Origin: Candidatus Accumulibacter regalis
GTDB taxonomy: Bacteria; Pseudomonadota; Gammaproteobacteria; Burkholderiales; Rhodocyclaceae
NCBI GenBank assembly: GCA_000585075.1
Contig: JEMY01000044.1
Location: 163,446-227,445, forward strand
Direction of reading: 5' to 3'
Length of the DNA: 64,000 nt
Part shown: in pieces, positions 16,928 through 25,447 of the stretch
How the letters are laid out: each line of letters starts with the position of its first letter
Numbering within the stretch: position 1 is the first letter of the stretch
The notes under the pieces: generated by a model
What the model saw: the letters and a program-made list of their open reading frames with translations, nothing else
Told to the model about the DNA's origin: nothing
Database searches by the model: none
Made by a program: the position numbers and the translations under genes

Positions 16928-18388
16928 ATGGCCAAGTCCTTCACCGCAGATTCATCTCCCTCGGCAGGCGTCGAACGCTCGAGCAGTCGCGGTGTGCGGC
17001 GAGACAGCGGCCCGCGTAGCCCGCAGATTGATCCCGCACTGTCGGCACTGCGCGTGCCACCGCACTCGATAGAGGCCGAGCAATCGGTTCTTGGTGGCCT
17101 GTTGCTCGACAATGCCGCCTTCGACAAGATCGCCGACCTGATGAGCGAAGGCGACTTTTATCGCGACGAGCACAGGCGCATCTACCGCCAGATCAGCAAG
17201 CTGCTGGAGCGTGGCAAGCCGGCTGATGCGGTTACTGTGGCCGAAAGCCTTGACCTGGCGGGCGAGGGCAACGATACCGGAGGCCTGGCCTACCTTGGCG
17301 AACTCGCCGCCAATACGCCGTCGGCAGCGAATATCCGGCGCTATGCGGAAATCGTTCGCGAGCGGGCGATCCTGCGGCAACTGGTCACTGCCGGTGACGA
17401 GATCGCCGGCAGCGCGCTCAACCCGCTCGGTCGCGATCCGAAGACCTTGCTCGACGAGGCCGAGATGAAAGTCTTCGCTATCGCCGAAGGCGGCTTTCGC
17501 CACCAGAGCGGCTTCCAGCACATCAATCCGCTGCTGACGCAGGTGGTCGAGCGCATCCAGGAACTGCACGACCGCGACAACCCGTCGGACATCACTGGTG
17601 TTCCCTCCGGCTATCATGATCTCGACAGCAAGACCTCGGGCCTGCAGGGCGGTGATTTGCTGATCGTCGCCGGGCGGCCGTCGATGGGCAAGACTTCGTT
17701 TGCGCTCAACATTGCCGAACATGTGGCGATCGAAGTCGGTCTGCCGGTGGCCATTTTCTCGATGGAGATGGGCGGTACTCAACTCGCCATGCGCATGCTC
17801 TCTTCAGTCGGTAGGCTGGACGCGCATCGTGTGCGCACCGGTCGTCTTAACGACGACGAGTGGTCACGCCTGTCGTTTGCCCTGGGCAAGATGCACGAAG
17901 CGCCGATCTATATCGACGAGACGCCAGCGCTGAACCCGATTGACCTGCGCGCACGCGCACGCCGTCTTCGCCGCCAGTGCGGTCCGCTTGGGTTGATCGT
18001 CATCGACTATCTGCAGCTGATGTCGGCGACCGGCCACGGCGAGAATCGGGCGACCGAAATCTCCGAGATTTCCCGCTCTCTGAAAAGCCTGGCAAAGGAG
18101 CTGAACGTTCCCTTGATGGCCCTCTCGCAGCTCAACCGCTCGCTCGAGCAACGCCCGAACAAGCGCCCGGTGATGTCCGACCTGCGTGAATCAGGCGCCA
18201 TCGAACAGGACGCAGACGTGATCATGTTCATCTATCGCGACGAGGTCTATAACCAGGATACGGCCGAGAAGGGGGTTGCCGAGATCATCATCGGCAAGCA
18301 GCGTAATGGTCCAATCGGTACCGTGCGCCTCACATTTCTGGGCGAATACACGCGCTTCGAGAATTTCGCCACACCGGGTTCGTATTGA
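16928..18388 (+). CDS. dnaB: Replicative DNA helicase DnaB
   Basis: 486 residues. The N-terminal domain (PPHSIEAEQSVLGGLLLDN) leads through a linker to the RecA-like motor. Walker A is GRPSMGKTSFALN, Walker B is LIVIDYLQLM, and DnaB-specific motifs EISRSLKSLAKELNVPLMALSQLNRSLEQR and SDLRESGAIEQDADVIMFIYRDE follow. It is the hexameric fork helicase. Linkage to rpsF-rplI is common in proteobacteria. A 35-residue charged N-terminal extension precedes the usual start. No intein is present. Confidence 0.97.
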   Translation: MAKSFTADSSPSAGVERSSSRGVRRDSGPRSPQIDPALSALRVPPHSIEAEQSVLGGLLLDNAAFDKIADLMSEGDFYRDEHRRIYRQISKLLERGKPADAVTVAESLDLAGEGNDTGGLAYLGELAANTPSAANIRRYAEIVRERAILRQLVTAGDEIAGSALNPLGRDPKTLLDEAEMKVFAIAEGGFRHQSGFQHINPLLTQVVERIQELHDRDNPSDITGVPSGYHDLDSKTSGLQGGDLLIVAGRPSMGKTSFALNIAEHVAIEVGLPVAIFSMEMGGTQLAMRMLSSVGRLDAHRVRTGRLNDDEWSRLSFALGKMHEAPIYIDETPALNPIDLRARARRLRRQCGPLGLIVIDYLQLMSATGHGENRATEISEISRSLKSLAKELNVPLMALSQLNRSLEQRPNKRPVMSDLRESGAIEQDADVIMFIYRDEVYNQDTAEKGVAEIIIGKQRNGPIGTVRLTFLGEYTRFENFATPGSY

Positions 18389-18412
18389 CCGCAGTCCTAT
18401 CGGCCTGCTTTT

Positions 18413-19633
18413 TCAGCCATCGACGCGGCTGGCGTGGACGGTGTAGCTGAAGCGTTTGGTATCCAGGCTGTTGAAGCGTTCGGCAGCCATTTCCGCCTCC
18501 GGGAAGACGAGAAAAGGCAGCGCCTTGCCGGTGTCGCCGCGCAGCTTGACATCCTGAGCGCTGTTGAAAGCGACCCAGTTCATCTCCCAGAAACCGAACA
18601 GCAGCTTGCTCAGGACGACCAGTTTAGGATCGCTGCTGCTCAGGTGCTCGTCGTAGATTGCCTTGCGTACGTCGGCCGGATTGACCGGAATCCAGCCGTA
18701 CCCTGGCGTATAGAACTCGGCACGGCATTGCTGTTCCGTGCTCAGGTTGCCAGTGGCGCCGAGACCGGCGAACAAGCGCGAGCTGTCGATGCGCTGCCCG
18801 AAAATCGGCCGCGCCGGAATGCCGATCGATCGACACAGGGCGACGAACAGCAGCGCGATATCGGCACTTTTCCCGCTCAACTGGCCGCTGTCGAGCATGG
18901 CCTCGATATCGCCCCTGCCGATACCGGGCAGCGAGGGATCGTAGGAGGTGTTTTCCAGCACCCAGTCGTAAATCGCCTTGCCTCGTGCGACCGGATCCTT
19001 GATTCGACCGACTGCACGTTCGGCGGTACGGCGGACGAGTCCATCGGTCGGGAGCAGATTGCTGGAATGCAGGTTCTGGCGCAGCACTTCGCTGCGCTCG
19101 GCGGCGTTGCCGCGTCGGGTAATGTCGAAATGACGGTCCCGTTTGGTGACCTGGCTGGTGATCTGCAACTGCGGCGCAGCGACACCCTCGTTCCAGTCGG
19201 CGTAGAACACCACCATCGTTTCCGCCGGGTCGCGGTAGATGCCGGCATTGGTGAAATTTCCTTGCCAGCTGTGGCCCAGCGAACGTTGCCAGGGCGTGTC
19301 CTTGTACAGCGCCAGCGGTAGCCACATGCGCAGCTTGCCGCTGGCGTTGCTGAGCGCGATGGTCGAAGTGATGTCGTAGGTTCGCCACGGGGTTGTCGGC
19401 TCATCGGGCAGACTGGTTGCGTCGCGTTGCTCGGCTTCCGCCTGCGGGGGACTGGTCGCGGCGGGTGTTTCCGAATGCTGGACGGCGGGTTTTGCGCCGT
19501 GCCTGTTGCTCTTCTTCGTGGTGCTGCTGCGCGTGGGTTTGGCGGCTGTTTTCTTCTTGTTGGCCGCCAACACCGACGAAGGTGCCAGTAAGGAAAGAAG
19601 TGCCGAAGCAGCAAGGAAATTGCGTCGTTTCAA
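18413..19633 (-). CDS. Exported transglutaminase-like protein lacking the catalytic triad
   Basis: 406 residues. The signal peptide MKRRNFLAASALLSLLAPSSVLA has a twin-arginine RRNFL motif, followed by a Lys/Ser/Thr-rich linker. The transglutaminase-like core spans roughly residues 200-330. Where related bacterial proteins have Cys, His and Asp (GKCADI, QHCRAEFY, VPVDPAD), this protein has S256 (GKSADI), Q302 (QQCRAEFY) and N318 (IPVNPAD). So it is probably catalytically dead and may bind peptide or peptidoglycan in the periplasm. The start is TTG at 19633, with GGAG six bases upstream. It faces dnaB convergently and lies downstream of phoH. Confidence 0.82.
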   Translation of the reverse strand: MKRRNFLAASALLSLLAPSSVLAANKKKTAAKPTRSSTTKKSNRHGAKPAVQHSETPAATSPPQAEAEQRDATSLPDEPTTPWRTYDITSTIALSNASGKLRMWLPLALYKDTPWQRSLGHSWQGNFTNAGIYRDPAETMVVFYADWNEGVAAPQLQITSQVTKRDRHFDITRRGNAAERSEVLRQNLHSSNLLPTDGLVRRTAERAVGRIKDPVARGKAIYDWVLENTSYDPSLPGIGRGDIEAMLDSGQLSGKSADIALLFVALCRSIGIPARPIFGQRIDSSRLFAGLGATGNLSTEQQCRAEFYTPGYGWIPVNPADVRKAIYDEHLSSSDPKLVVLSKLLFGFWEMNWVAFNSAQDVKLRGDTGKALPFLVFPEAEMAAERFNSLDTKRFSYTVHASRVDG

Positions 19634-19702
19634 TCGACTCTCCGGTGAGCACTGGATCCTGGTCGCACGGAGCAGTTGGCACGGATCGGTGGCTGCAAAC
19701 GA

Positions 19703-19729
19703 CTGGGCCGTGTCTTAGACACGGCCCAG
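19703..19729. terminator. Strong hairpin between the PhoH and transglutaminase-like genes
   Basis: CTGGGCCGTGTC and GACACGGCCCAG form a perfect 12-bp stem with a 3-base loop, 13 bases past the phoH stop. There is no T run on either side, so it may be a terminator of reduced efficiency or an mRNA 3' end. Confidence 0.55.
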
Positions 19730-19741
19730 CAATGGGGAGAA

Positions 19742-21175
19742 TTATAGCACTTCGGCAGCGTAGTCCGCGAGGCGAGAGCGTTCGCCGCGTTGCAGGGTGA
19801 TATGACCGGCATGCGCCCATCCCTTGAAGCGGTCGACGACATAGGCGAGACCGGAACTGCCTTCGGTAAGATACGGCGTATCGATCTGGGCGATGTTGCC
19901 GAGGCAGACCACCTTCGTCGCTGGTCCGGCGCGGGTAATCAGCGTCTTCATCTGCTTCGGAGTCAGGTTCTGCGCTTCATCAATGATCAGGAACTTGTTG
20001 AGGAAGGTCCGGCCGCGCATGAAATTGAGTGACTTGATCTTGATCCGGTTGCGAATCAGGTCGTGGGTGGCCGCTCTCCCCCAATCGCCGGTTTCCTCAT
20101 CGCTCTTGTTGAGGACCTCGAGGTTGTCTTCGAGGGCGCCCATCCACGGTCCCATCTTTTCTTCTTCGGTGCCTGGCAAAAAGCCGATGTCCTCGCCGAC
20201 CGGCACGGTGACTCGGGTCATGATGATTTCCTTGTAGCGCCTCGTTTCGAGTACCTGGGTGAGTCCCGCGGCCAGGGTGAGCAGTGTCTTGCCGGTACCT
20301 GCCTGGCCGAGCAGGGTGACAAAATCGATTTCCGGATTCATCAGCAGATTGAGTGCAAAGTTTTGCTCGCGGTTGCGCGCGGTAATCCCCCAGACGCTGT
20401 TCCTGGCGTGCGTATAGTCGGTCAGGGTCTGAATTTCGGCGCTCGTTCCCGAGGCGTTGCGGACGATCGCATGCAGCGGGCTCTCTCCCTCCTGGATGAG
20501 GAACTGGTTCGCCAGGAATTGCGTGCACAGCGGGCCCTTGAAGCGGTATAGCGTATGACCGTCCTGCTGCCAGGACTCCATCCCCTGACCGTGCTCGTCC
20601 CAGAACTCCGCGCTTAGCTCGCGCATCCCGGTGTACAGGATGTCGGTGTCTTCCAGAACCTTGTCGTTGAAATAGTCCTGCGCCTGCAGCCCGAGCGTGC
20701 GGGCCTTGATGCGCATGTTGATGTCTTTGGAGACCAGGATCACCGAACGTTCCGGATGCTGGCGTTGCAGGTGGATGACGACCGCCAGTATCTGGTTGTC
20801 GGCCTTGGCCGTCGGGAGTCCTGCCGGGAGTTCGCTGGCGATAGCCTCGGTCTGCAGAAAGAGTCTGCCGCTGGCCAGTCGGCGAGAAGCTTCGTGGAGC
20901 TTGATGCCCTGCTCGATGGCATCGTCCATGCTACTGACGATTTCATCGAGCGTTCGTGTCACCTGGCGAGCATTGCGGGCGATTTCCGACATTCCCTTTT
21001 TGTGGTTGTCCAGTTCTTCCAGGGTCATGATCGGCAGGAAGACATCATGCTCTTCGAAACGGTAGACGCTGGTCGGATCGTGCATCAGGACGTTGGTGTC
21101 GAGGACGAAGAGTTTGCTTGGTTTGGCAGCAACGTCGCTGGTGGTGCTGACGGCAGCTTGGCGGCTCATGCGCAT
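19742..21175 (-). CDS. PIN-PhoH fusion ATPase (YlaK-type)
   Basis: 477 residues. The N-terminal PIN nuclease-like domain begins KLFVLDTNVLMHDP (acidic D26) and runs to about residue 170 (VSKDINMRIKA). The PhoH ATPase domain has Walker A GQAGTGKT at 290-297, Walker B FLIIDEAQNL and the motif RGRTFLNKFLIID. Such fusions are thought to act as ATP-driven RNA helicase/nucleases (as in mycobacterial PhoH2); the name PhoH alone does not prove phosphate regulation. Two candidate ATGs are two codons apart (21175 and 21169). It lies 37 bases downstream of the peroxiredoxin gene and may share its transcript. Confidence 0.92.
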   Translation of the reverse strand: MRMSRQAAVSTTSDVAAKPSKLFVLDTNVLMHDPTSVYRFEEHDVFLPIMTLEELDNHKKGMSEIARNARQVTRTLDEIVSSMDDAIEQGIKLHEASRRLASGRLFLQTEAIASELPAGLPTAKADNQILAVVIHLQRQHPERSVILVSKDINMRIKARTLGLQAQDYFNDKVLEDTDILYTGMRELSAEFWDEHGQGMESWQQDGHTLYRFKGPLCTQFLANQFLIQEGESPLHAIVRNASGTSAEIQTLTDYTHARNSVWGITARNREQNFALNLLMNPEIDFVTLLGQAGTGKTLLTLAAGLTQVLETRRYKEIIMTRVTVPVGEDIGFLPGTEEEKMGPWMGALEDNLEVLNKSDEETGDWGRAATHDLIRNRIKIKSLNFMRGRTFLNKFLIIDEAQNLTPKQMKTLITRAGPATKVVCLGNIAQIDTPYLTEGSSGLAYVVDRFKGWAHAGHITLQRGERSRLADYAAEVL

Positions 21176-21212
21176 ATTTTCCGGATGAAGGATTGTCGGT
21201 CAGGGTTGGTGA

Positions 21213-21668
21213 TCAGAGCTGAACGACGAAATCCAGCACCTGTTGAGCATGACCGGGTACTTTCAGAGCGCGCCATTCGCGCCGCAACACCCCCTGGCCA
21301 TCGATGACAAAGGTACTGCGCTCGATCCCGCGGACCTGTTTTCCGTACATCGATTTCATCTTGATCACCGAGAAACGAGCGCACAGTGATTCGTCGGCAT
21401 CGGAGAGCAGGGCGAAGGGCAGTTCCTGCTTGGCCTTGAAGTTCTCGTGCGAGCGGATGCTGTCACGTGAGACACCGACCACGATGGCGCCGGCTTCGAC
21501 GAACTGCGGGTGGAGATCGCGGAACTGCTGCGCCTCGGTGGTGCATCCCGGCGTGCTGTCTTTGGGGTAGAAATAAAGTACGACTGTGCTGCCCCGGCAG
21601 GCTGACAGCGTGAAGGTCTGGTCGCCTGTGGCCGGCAGGCTGAAGTCGGCGACGGTCTGGTCGAGCAT
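21213..21668 (-). CDS. bcp: Thiol peroxidase, Bcp/PrxQ type
   Basis: 151 residues, AhpC/TSA family. The peroxidatic cysteine is C42 in STPGCTTEA. In E. coli Bcp the resolving cysteine lies five residues later (TPGCTVQAC); here that position is Gln (GCTTEAQQF), so the protein is a 1-Cys type or uses C24 or the cysteine in SLCARF. It reduces H2O2 and organic peroxides with thioredoxin or another thiol. AAGGAAA precedes the ATG. It is divergent from lexA. Confidence 0.93.
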   Translation of the reverse strand: MLDQTVADFSLPATGDQTFTLSACRGSTVVLYFYPKDSTPGCTTEAQQFRDLHPQFVEAGAIVVGVSRDSIRSHENFKAKQELPFALLSDADESLCARFSVIKMKSMYGKQVRGIERSTFVIDGQGVLRREWRALKVPGHAQQVLDFVVQL

Positions 21669-21789
21669 GGCTTTCCTTCAGGAGCAATGGTTCGGGGAAT
21701 GGGGACTGGATTGTTGTAAGAAAGCGGCGCGTCGGTCAAGCCGGTTGGTGCCGCAATAGTGTTCGTACTGCTTGCTTCTTTGCTAAAAA

Positions 21790-21805
21790 CTGTATAAAAA
21801 TACAG
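21790..21805 (+). promoter_or_regulatory. LexA-binding SOS box
   Basis: CTGTATAAAAATACAG is a perfect CTG-N10-CAG palindrome-type SOS box, 25 bases before the lexA start codon and overlapping a TATAAA -10-like hexamer (21793-21798). It should give autorepression of lexA and of the downstream imuA-imuB genes, and could also affect divergent bcp. Confidence 0.9.
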
Positions 21806-21829
21806 TCCTGACAACAGGAGCCTACGACC

Positions 21830-22441
21830 ATGACCAGAGTTGCCTCGCTTACCCCGCGACAACAGGAAATCCTTGACTTCATCCGTAACACGCTGGAAAT
21901 CCTTGGCGCACCACCGACCCGGGCCGAAATCGCCAGTGCTTTCGGATTTGCCTCGCACAATGCCGCCGAGGAACACCTCAAGGCGCTCGCCAAGAAGGGC
22001 ATCATCGTTCTCGAACCCGGTTCGGCGCGCGGCATCCGTCTGGTCGAACAACTCGGTTTGCCGCTGATCGGTAGTGTTGCCGCCGGCAGCCCGATTCTGG
22101 CGGTGGAAAATGTGCAGCGCCGCTATACGGTCGATGCCAGCCTGTTTCGTCCACGTGCCGACTTCCTGCTGCGTGTGCGTGGCCTGTCGATGATCAACGC
22201 CGGCATTCTGGATGGTGACCTGCTCGCCGTACACCGCAGCAGCGAAGCACGCAACGGCCAGATCGTCGTTGCGCGGCTTGACGATGAGGTGACAGTCAAG
22301 CGTTTTCGCCAGCGGGGAGGGGCGGTCGAACTGATCGCCGAAAACCCCGATTTCGAACCGATCATCGTCGATTCGGAAGCGCAAACATTGGCTATCGAAG
22401 GCATTGCTGTCGGGGTGATCCGCGGCAGTGAGACGATGTGA
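21830..22441 (+). CDS. lexA: SOS repressor LexA
   Basis: 203 residues. The winged helix ([34 protein letters not shown]) is followed by the autocleavage site A85-G86 in GSVAAGSP and the catalytic dyad S120 (RGLSMINAG) and K157 (VTVKRF). RecA-stimulated self-cleavage induces the SOS regulon. A CAGGAG ribosome binding site and a consensus SOS box precede it. It heads a lexA-imuA-imuB mutagenesis cassette. Confidence 0.97.
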   Translation: MTRVASLTPRQQEILDFIRNTLEILGAPPTRAEIASAFGFASHNAAEEHLKALAKKGIIVLEPGSARGIRLVEQLGLPLIGSVAAGSPILAVENVQRRYTVDASLFRPRADFLLRVRGLSMINAGILDGDLLAVHRSSEARNGQIVVARLDDEVTVKRFRQRGGAVELIAENPDFEPIIVDSEAQTLAIEGIAVGVIRGSETM

Positions 22442-23176
22442 GTGCGAGTTGGCCTTGCCCAGCCTTCCATGCCTTCATCTCTGACACTTGCGCAAGTTCT
22501 TGATCGCCCTGATATCTGGCGTGGTGATACGCTGGCCAGAACGCCATTAGCCGGCGTGTCGACGGGTTTCACCGAACTTGACCGCGAGTTGCCTGGCGGT
22601 GGCTGGCCGCGCGGCGGCTTGACCGAAATCTTGCCGGCGCATCGAGGGATTGGTGAACTGAGTCTGCTACTGCCAGCGCTGGCGCGCCTATCGAGCGACG
22701 AGCTTGCCTGGCTCGTTTGTGTTGCCTCGCCGCATCCGCTGCATGCACCAGCGTTGCGGGAATCCGGTCTTGACCTGTCGCGCCTGCTGGTTGCCAGCGC
22801 TTCCGGCCGCGATGCTGCCTGGGTCTGCGAGCGCTCACTCGCTGCCGATGGCGTTGGCGCCGTTGTTACCTGGCTGCCTGACGCACAGACGAGCACGTTG
22901 CGTCGGCTGCAGCTTGCTGCCGAGAGCAGTCGCACGCTGCTGTTCGTTTTTCGTCCGGCAGCCTGTGCCAGTCAATCCTCGCCGGCGCCGCTGCGCCTGG
23001 CGCTCGAAGCTGCGGGTGAGCAACTGATCGTTCGTCTTCTCAAGCGCCGTGGCGGCACGCAGTCAGCATCATTGCCCATTGCCATTCAACGTCCACTGCC
23101 TCGGAATCATGCTCTGGCTTGCCCTGTACCTGCCACGCCTGCCGCTCGAAGTCTTTCCCAGCCTGCCATCGCCTAA
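22442..23176 (+). CDS. imuA: Translesion synthesis-associated protein ImuA
   Basis: 244 residues, SulA/RecA-like fold of the ImuA family: STGFTELDRELPGGGWPRGGLTEIL resembles the RecA N-terminal region but the P-loop is degenerate. ImuA works with ImuB and DnaE2 in SOS-induced mutagenesis. The GTG at 22442 directly follows the lexA TGA; an ATG at 22469 is an alternative. The 3' end overlaps imuB by 68 bases, which confirms an operon. Confidence 0.88.
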   Translation: MRVGLAQPSMPSSLTLAQVLDRPDIWRGDTLARTPLAGVSTGFTELDRELPGGGWPRGGLTEILPAHRGIGELSLLLPALARLSSDELAWLVCVASPHPLHAPALRESGLDLSRLLVASASGRDAAWVCERSLAADGVGAVVTWLPDAQTSTLRRLQLAAESSRTLLFVFRPAACASQSSPAPLRLALEAAGEQLIVRLLKRRGGTQSASLPIAIQRPLPRNHALACPVPATPAARSLSQPAIA

Positions 23177-24593
23177 AGCCATCGTCAGCCGTGAACGTGT
23201 CGTCGTCGCCGACCGGGCGGCGAGTTCGGCTGGCGTGATGCCTGGATTGCGTCTGTCCGAGGCGTGGGCTTTCTTGCCCACTCTGGCCGTGCAGCAGCGT
23301 GATTGCGAGCGTGAGCAGCTAGCCTTGACCCGGCTCGCCTACTGGGCAGGCGGCTTCACTTCGGAAATCTGCTGCCTGCCACCCCAGACGCTGTTGCTCG
23401 AAGTGGCCGCTTCCCTGCGTCTTTTCGGCGGCGTCACGGCGCTCTTCGAACGCATTGTAAGCGGCTGCGCCGAGCAGGGCTTTGCTCCGCAGGCGGCGCT
23501 GGCCCCCACGCCGCGCGCTGCGCAGTGGCTGGCGCTTGCCGGCGACAATGAGCCCTGTCTCGACAGCGCTGAACTGCCGCTGCGCCTCGGCAGACTGCCG
23601 CTGGCGGCTCTCGACTTCTCGCCGCAGAAGCAGGCTCGCCTCGGCAGTTTTGGCGCGCGCCTGCTTGCTGACGTGCTTTGTCTGCCCCGCGCAGGCCTGG
23701 CACGTCGACTCGGCCCCGCTTTTGTCGCTGATCTGGCGCGTGCGCTCGGCGATTTCCCTGACCCGCGGGCGCGCTTTGTTTTTCCGGAGCGCTTTGTCGA
23801 GCGGCTGGAGCTGCCGATGCGGACTGATAATGCGATCGCTCTCGGTTTTGCCGGGCGCCGCCTGGTCGCCAGCTTGTGTGGCTGGCTTGCTGCCCGCGCT
23901 GAGGGAGTCAGTGAATGCCGCTTCGAGTTTGTGCACGAACGTTCCACGAAGCAGCGATCGGCCACTGTTCTGGCCCTCGCTTTCAGCACTGCCACGCGCG
24001 ATCCCGAACGGATCTCCCGGGTGCTTATCGAGCGCCTGCAGCGGCTCGAACTGCCCGCCGCTGTCGACGCGATCCGCTTGCGAGCCGAGGCGCCGGAGGC
24101 GCTGCCAGGACGTACGAGGAGCCTGTTCGGTGAGCATGGTGAAGGCGCTGGTGGTGATTCGGTGGCAGCGCTGGTCGAGCGCCTGCAGGCGCGTCTTGGC
24201 AGCGGGAGCGTGCATGTGCTTGCGGTTGTGGCCGAGCACCGCCCGGAGAACGCCTCGCGACGAGTCGCCCCCGCCCTGCTGGCCGGAGAGAAAATAGCGA
24301 CGAAGTTGTTTGCTGACTCGAGGGTGTTGCTGGAAGAGCCTGCTCCACGTCCTCTATGGCTTCTGGCCAGACCGCAGGCCTTGCGCGAAACGGTCGGTCG
24401 GCCACAGTGTGGAGGCTCCTTGCGTCTGCTTGCCGGGCCAGAGCGCATCGAAAGTGGCTGGTGGGATGCTGCCGAGCCCGATGCGCTTGGTGATGTGCGT
24501 CGCGACTACTTCGTCGCCATTTCAATACGTCAGGAATGGTTATGGATCTTTCGTTGCCGGGCAGGGTGGTTTCTGCATGGTGTGTTTGCCTGA
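23109..24593 (+). CDS. imuB: Y-family polymerase-like protein ImuB
   Basis: 494 residues. It has the Y-family polymerase layout (palm with ASSAGVMPGLRLSEAW, thumb, little-finger) but the catalytic aspartate motif is replaced by LALYLPRLPLEV, as in other ImuB proteins, which are inactive adaptors that recruit DnaE2 and the beta clamp. The C-terminus (DYFVAISIRQEWLWIFR...WFLHGVFA) is the family's end motif. ATG 23109 gives the family start. dnaE2, the usual third gene, does not follow; a hemerythrin gene does. Confidence 0.92.
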   Translation: MLWLALYLPRLPLEVFPSLPSPKAIVSRERVVVADRAASSAGVMPGLRLSEAWAFLPTLAVQQRDCEREQLALTRLAYWAGGFTSEICCLPPQTLLLEVAASLRLFGGVTALFERIVSGCAEQGFAPQAALAPTPRAAQWLALAGDNEPCLDSAELPLRLGRLPLAALDFSPQKQARLGSFGARLLADVLCLPRAGLARRLGPAFVADLARALGDFPDPRARFVFPERFVERLELPMRTDNAIALGFAGRRLVASLCGWLAARAEGVSECRFEFVHERSTKQRSATVLALAFSTATRDPERISRVLIERLQRLELPAAVDAIRLRAEAPEALPGRTRSLFGEHGEGAGGDSVAALVERLQARLGSGSVHVLAVVAEHRPENASRRVAPALLAGEKIATKLFADSRVLLEEPAPRPLWLLARPQALRETVGRPQCGGSLRLLAGPERIESGWWDAAEPDALGDVRRDYFVAISIRQEWLWIFRCRAGWFLHGVFA

Positions 24594-24681
24594 CGGCGTC
24601 CGATTTAACTGGTGCTTTTCGATCCCCCTTTTTATACTGTGACTATTGTCGCAATCGACCGTTTCACTGCGGAGCCCGATC

Positions 24682-25083
24682 ATGGAGTACACCCTCACTG
24701 GCTTGTTGCCGACGGCACTTCTGATCGATCTGCCCGAAATCGATGTTCAGCACGAAGAGATTTTTCGCCGTATCGAGATGCTCAAGACCTCATCGTTTGG
24801 CAACGGACCCGCATCACTCGACGAGTTTCACAGCCTGCTCGACTATCTGGAGTGGCATTTCGCCAGCGAAGAGCGTGTCGCGCGCCAGCTCGGCATCGAC
24901 TTCGCCGATCATGCCAGAGTCCACGATGACAATCTGCGCACGCTGCGCAAGGCGCTCGCCGCCGTGCATGACGGTTCGCGCGATGTTCATTCCTTCCTGC
25001 GCTATACCGAATACTGGTTCGAGCGTCATATCATCGACGAAGACAAGCCCTTCGCTGCTCGGCTACGGGAGTGCGCCACCTGA
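24682..25083 (+). CDS. Bacteriohemerythrin-like protein (paralogue 2)
   Basis: 133 residues, hemerythrin fold with the same ligand motifs as the gene at 14639: DVQHEEIF, LEWHFASEER, FADHARVH and WFERHIIDEDKPF. Probable O2-binding di-iron protein. ATG 24682 lies after GGAGCCC and matches the paralogue's start; a TTG 12 codons upstream is in frame. A TATACT hexamer (24633-24638) upstream is a possible -10. It follows imuB by 88 bases and so may be separately transcribed. Confidence 0.9.
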   Translation: MEYTLTGLLPTALLIDLPEIDVQHEEIFRRIEMLKTSSFGNGPASLDEFHSLLDYLEWHFASEERVARQLGIDFADHARVHDDNLRTLRKALAAVHDGSRDVHSFLRYTEYWFERHIIDEDKPFAARLRECAT

Positions 25084-25447
25084 CGTCTTCCACTGCTTGC
25101 AGCTCGTCAATGCCAGCCTTCCGCTTCCTCTCCCGCTCGCCGTCGTGGCGCCTTTTTTCTGCGCGCAGCGCTTGCCCGACCAGCGCATCGACAAGCGCCT
25201 GGAAAGAGTGATTTGCGGCCGCTCGGCGGCGACCGCAAGGGGGCTTGCGAGATTGCCCGGAAATGGCCCTGTGCATGGTCTTGAAAGCCTTCTTACAGGC
25301 GCTCGGCGCGGATTCTTTTTTGCGTTCTTTCGAGCATTCTGGCAAGCTGATAAGCGGAACAGCATATGTTGTCATATTTCATCGCAAGCCCCTTTAATCG
25401 GCCATTTGTAGCTAACCTGATCACTCATTGATGAGCTCGTACCGACC
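25084..25447. other. Intergenic region before pgi
   Basis: 364 bases. Apart from a good promoter near its right end, I see no gene: the open frames on both strands have low-complexity, family-less translations. Confidence 0.5.
25369..25398 (+). promoter_or_regulatory. Predicted sigma70 promoter of pgi
   Basis: TTGTCA at 25369-25374 and TTTAAT at 25393-25398 with an 18-base spacer, about 50 bases before the pgi ATG. Confidence 0.55.
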
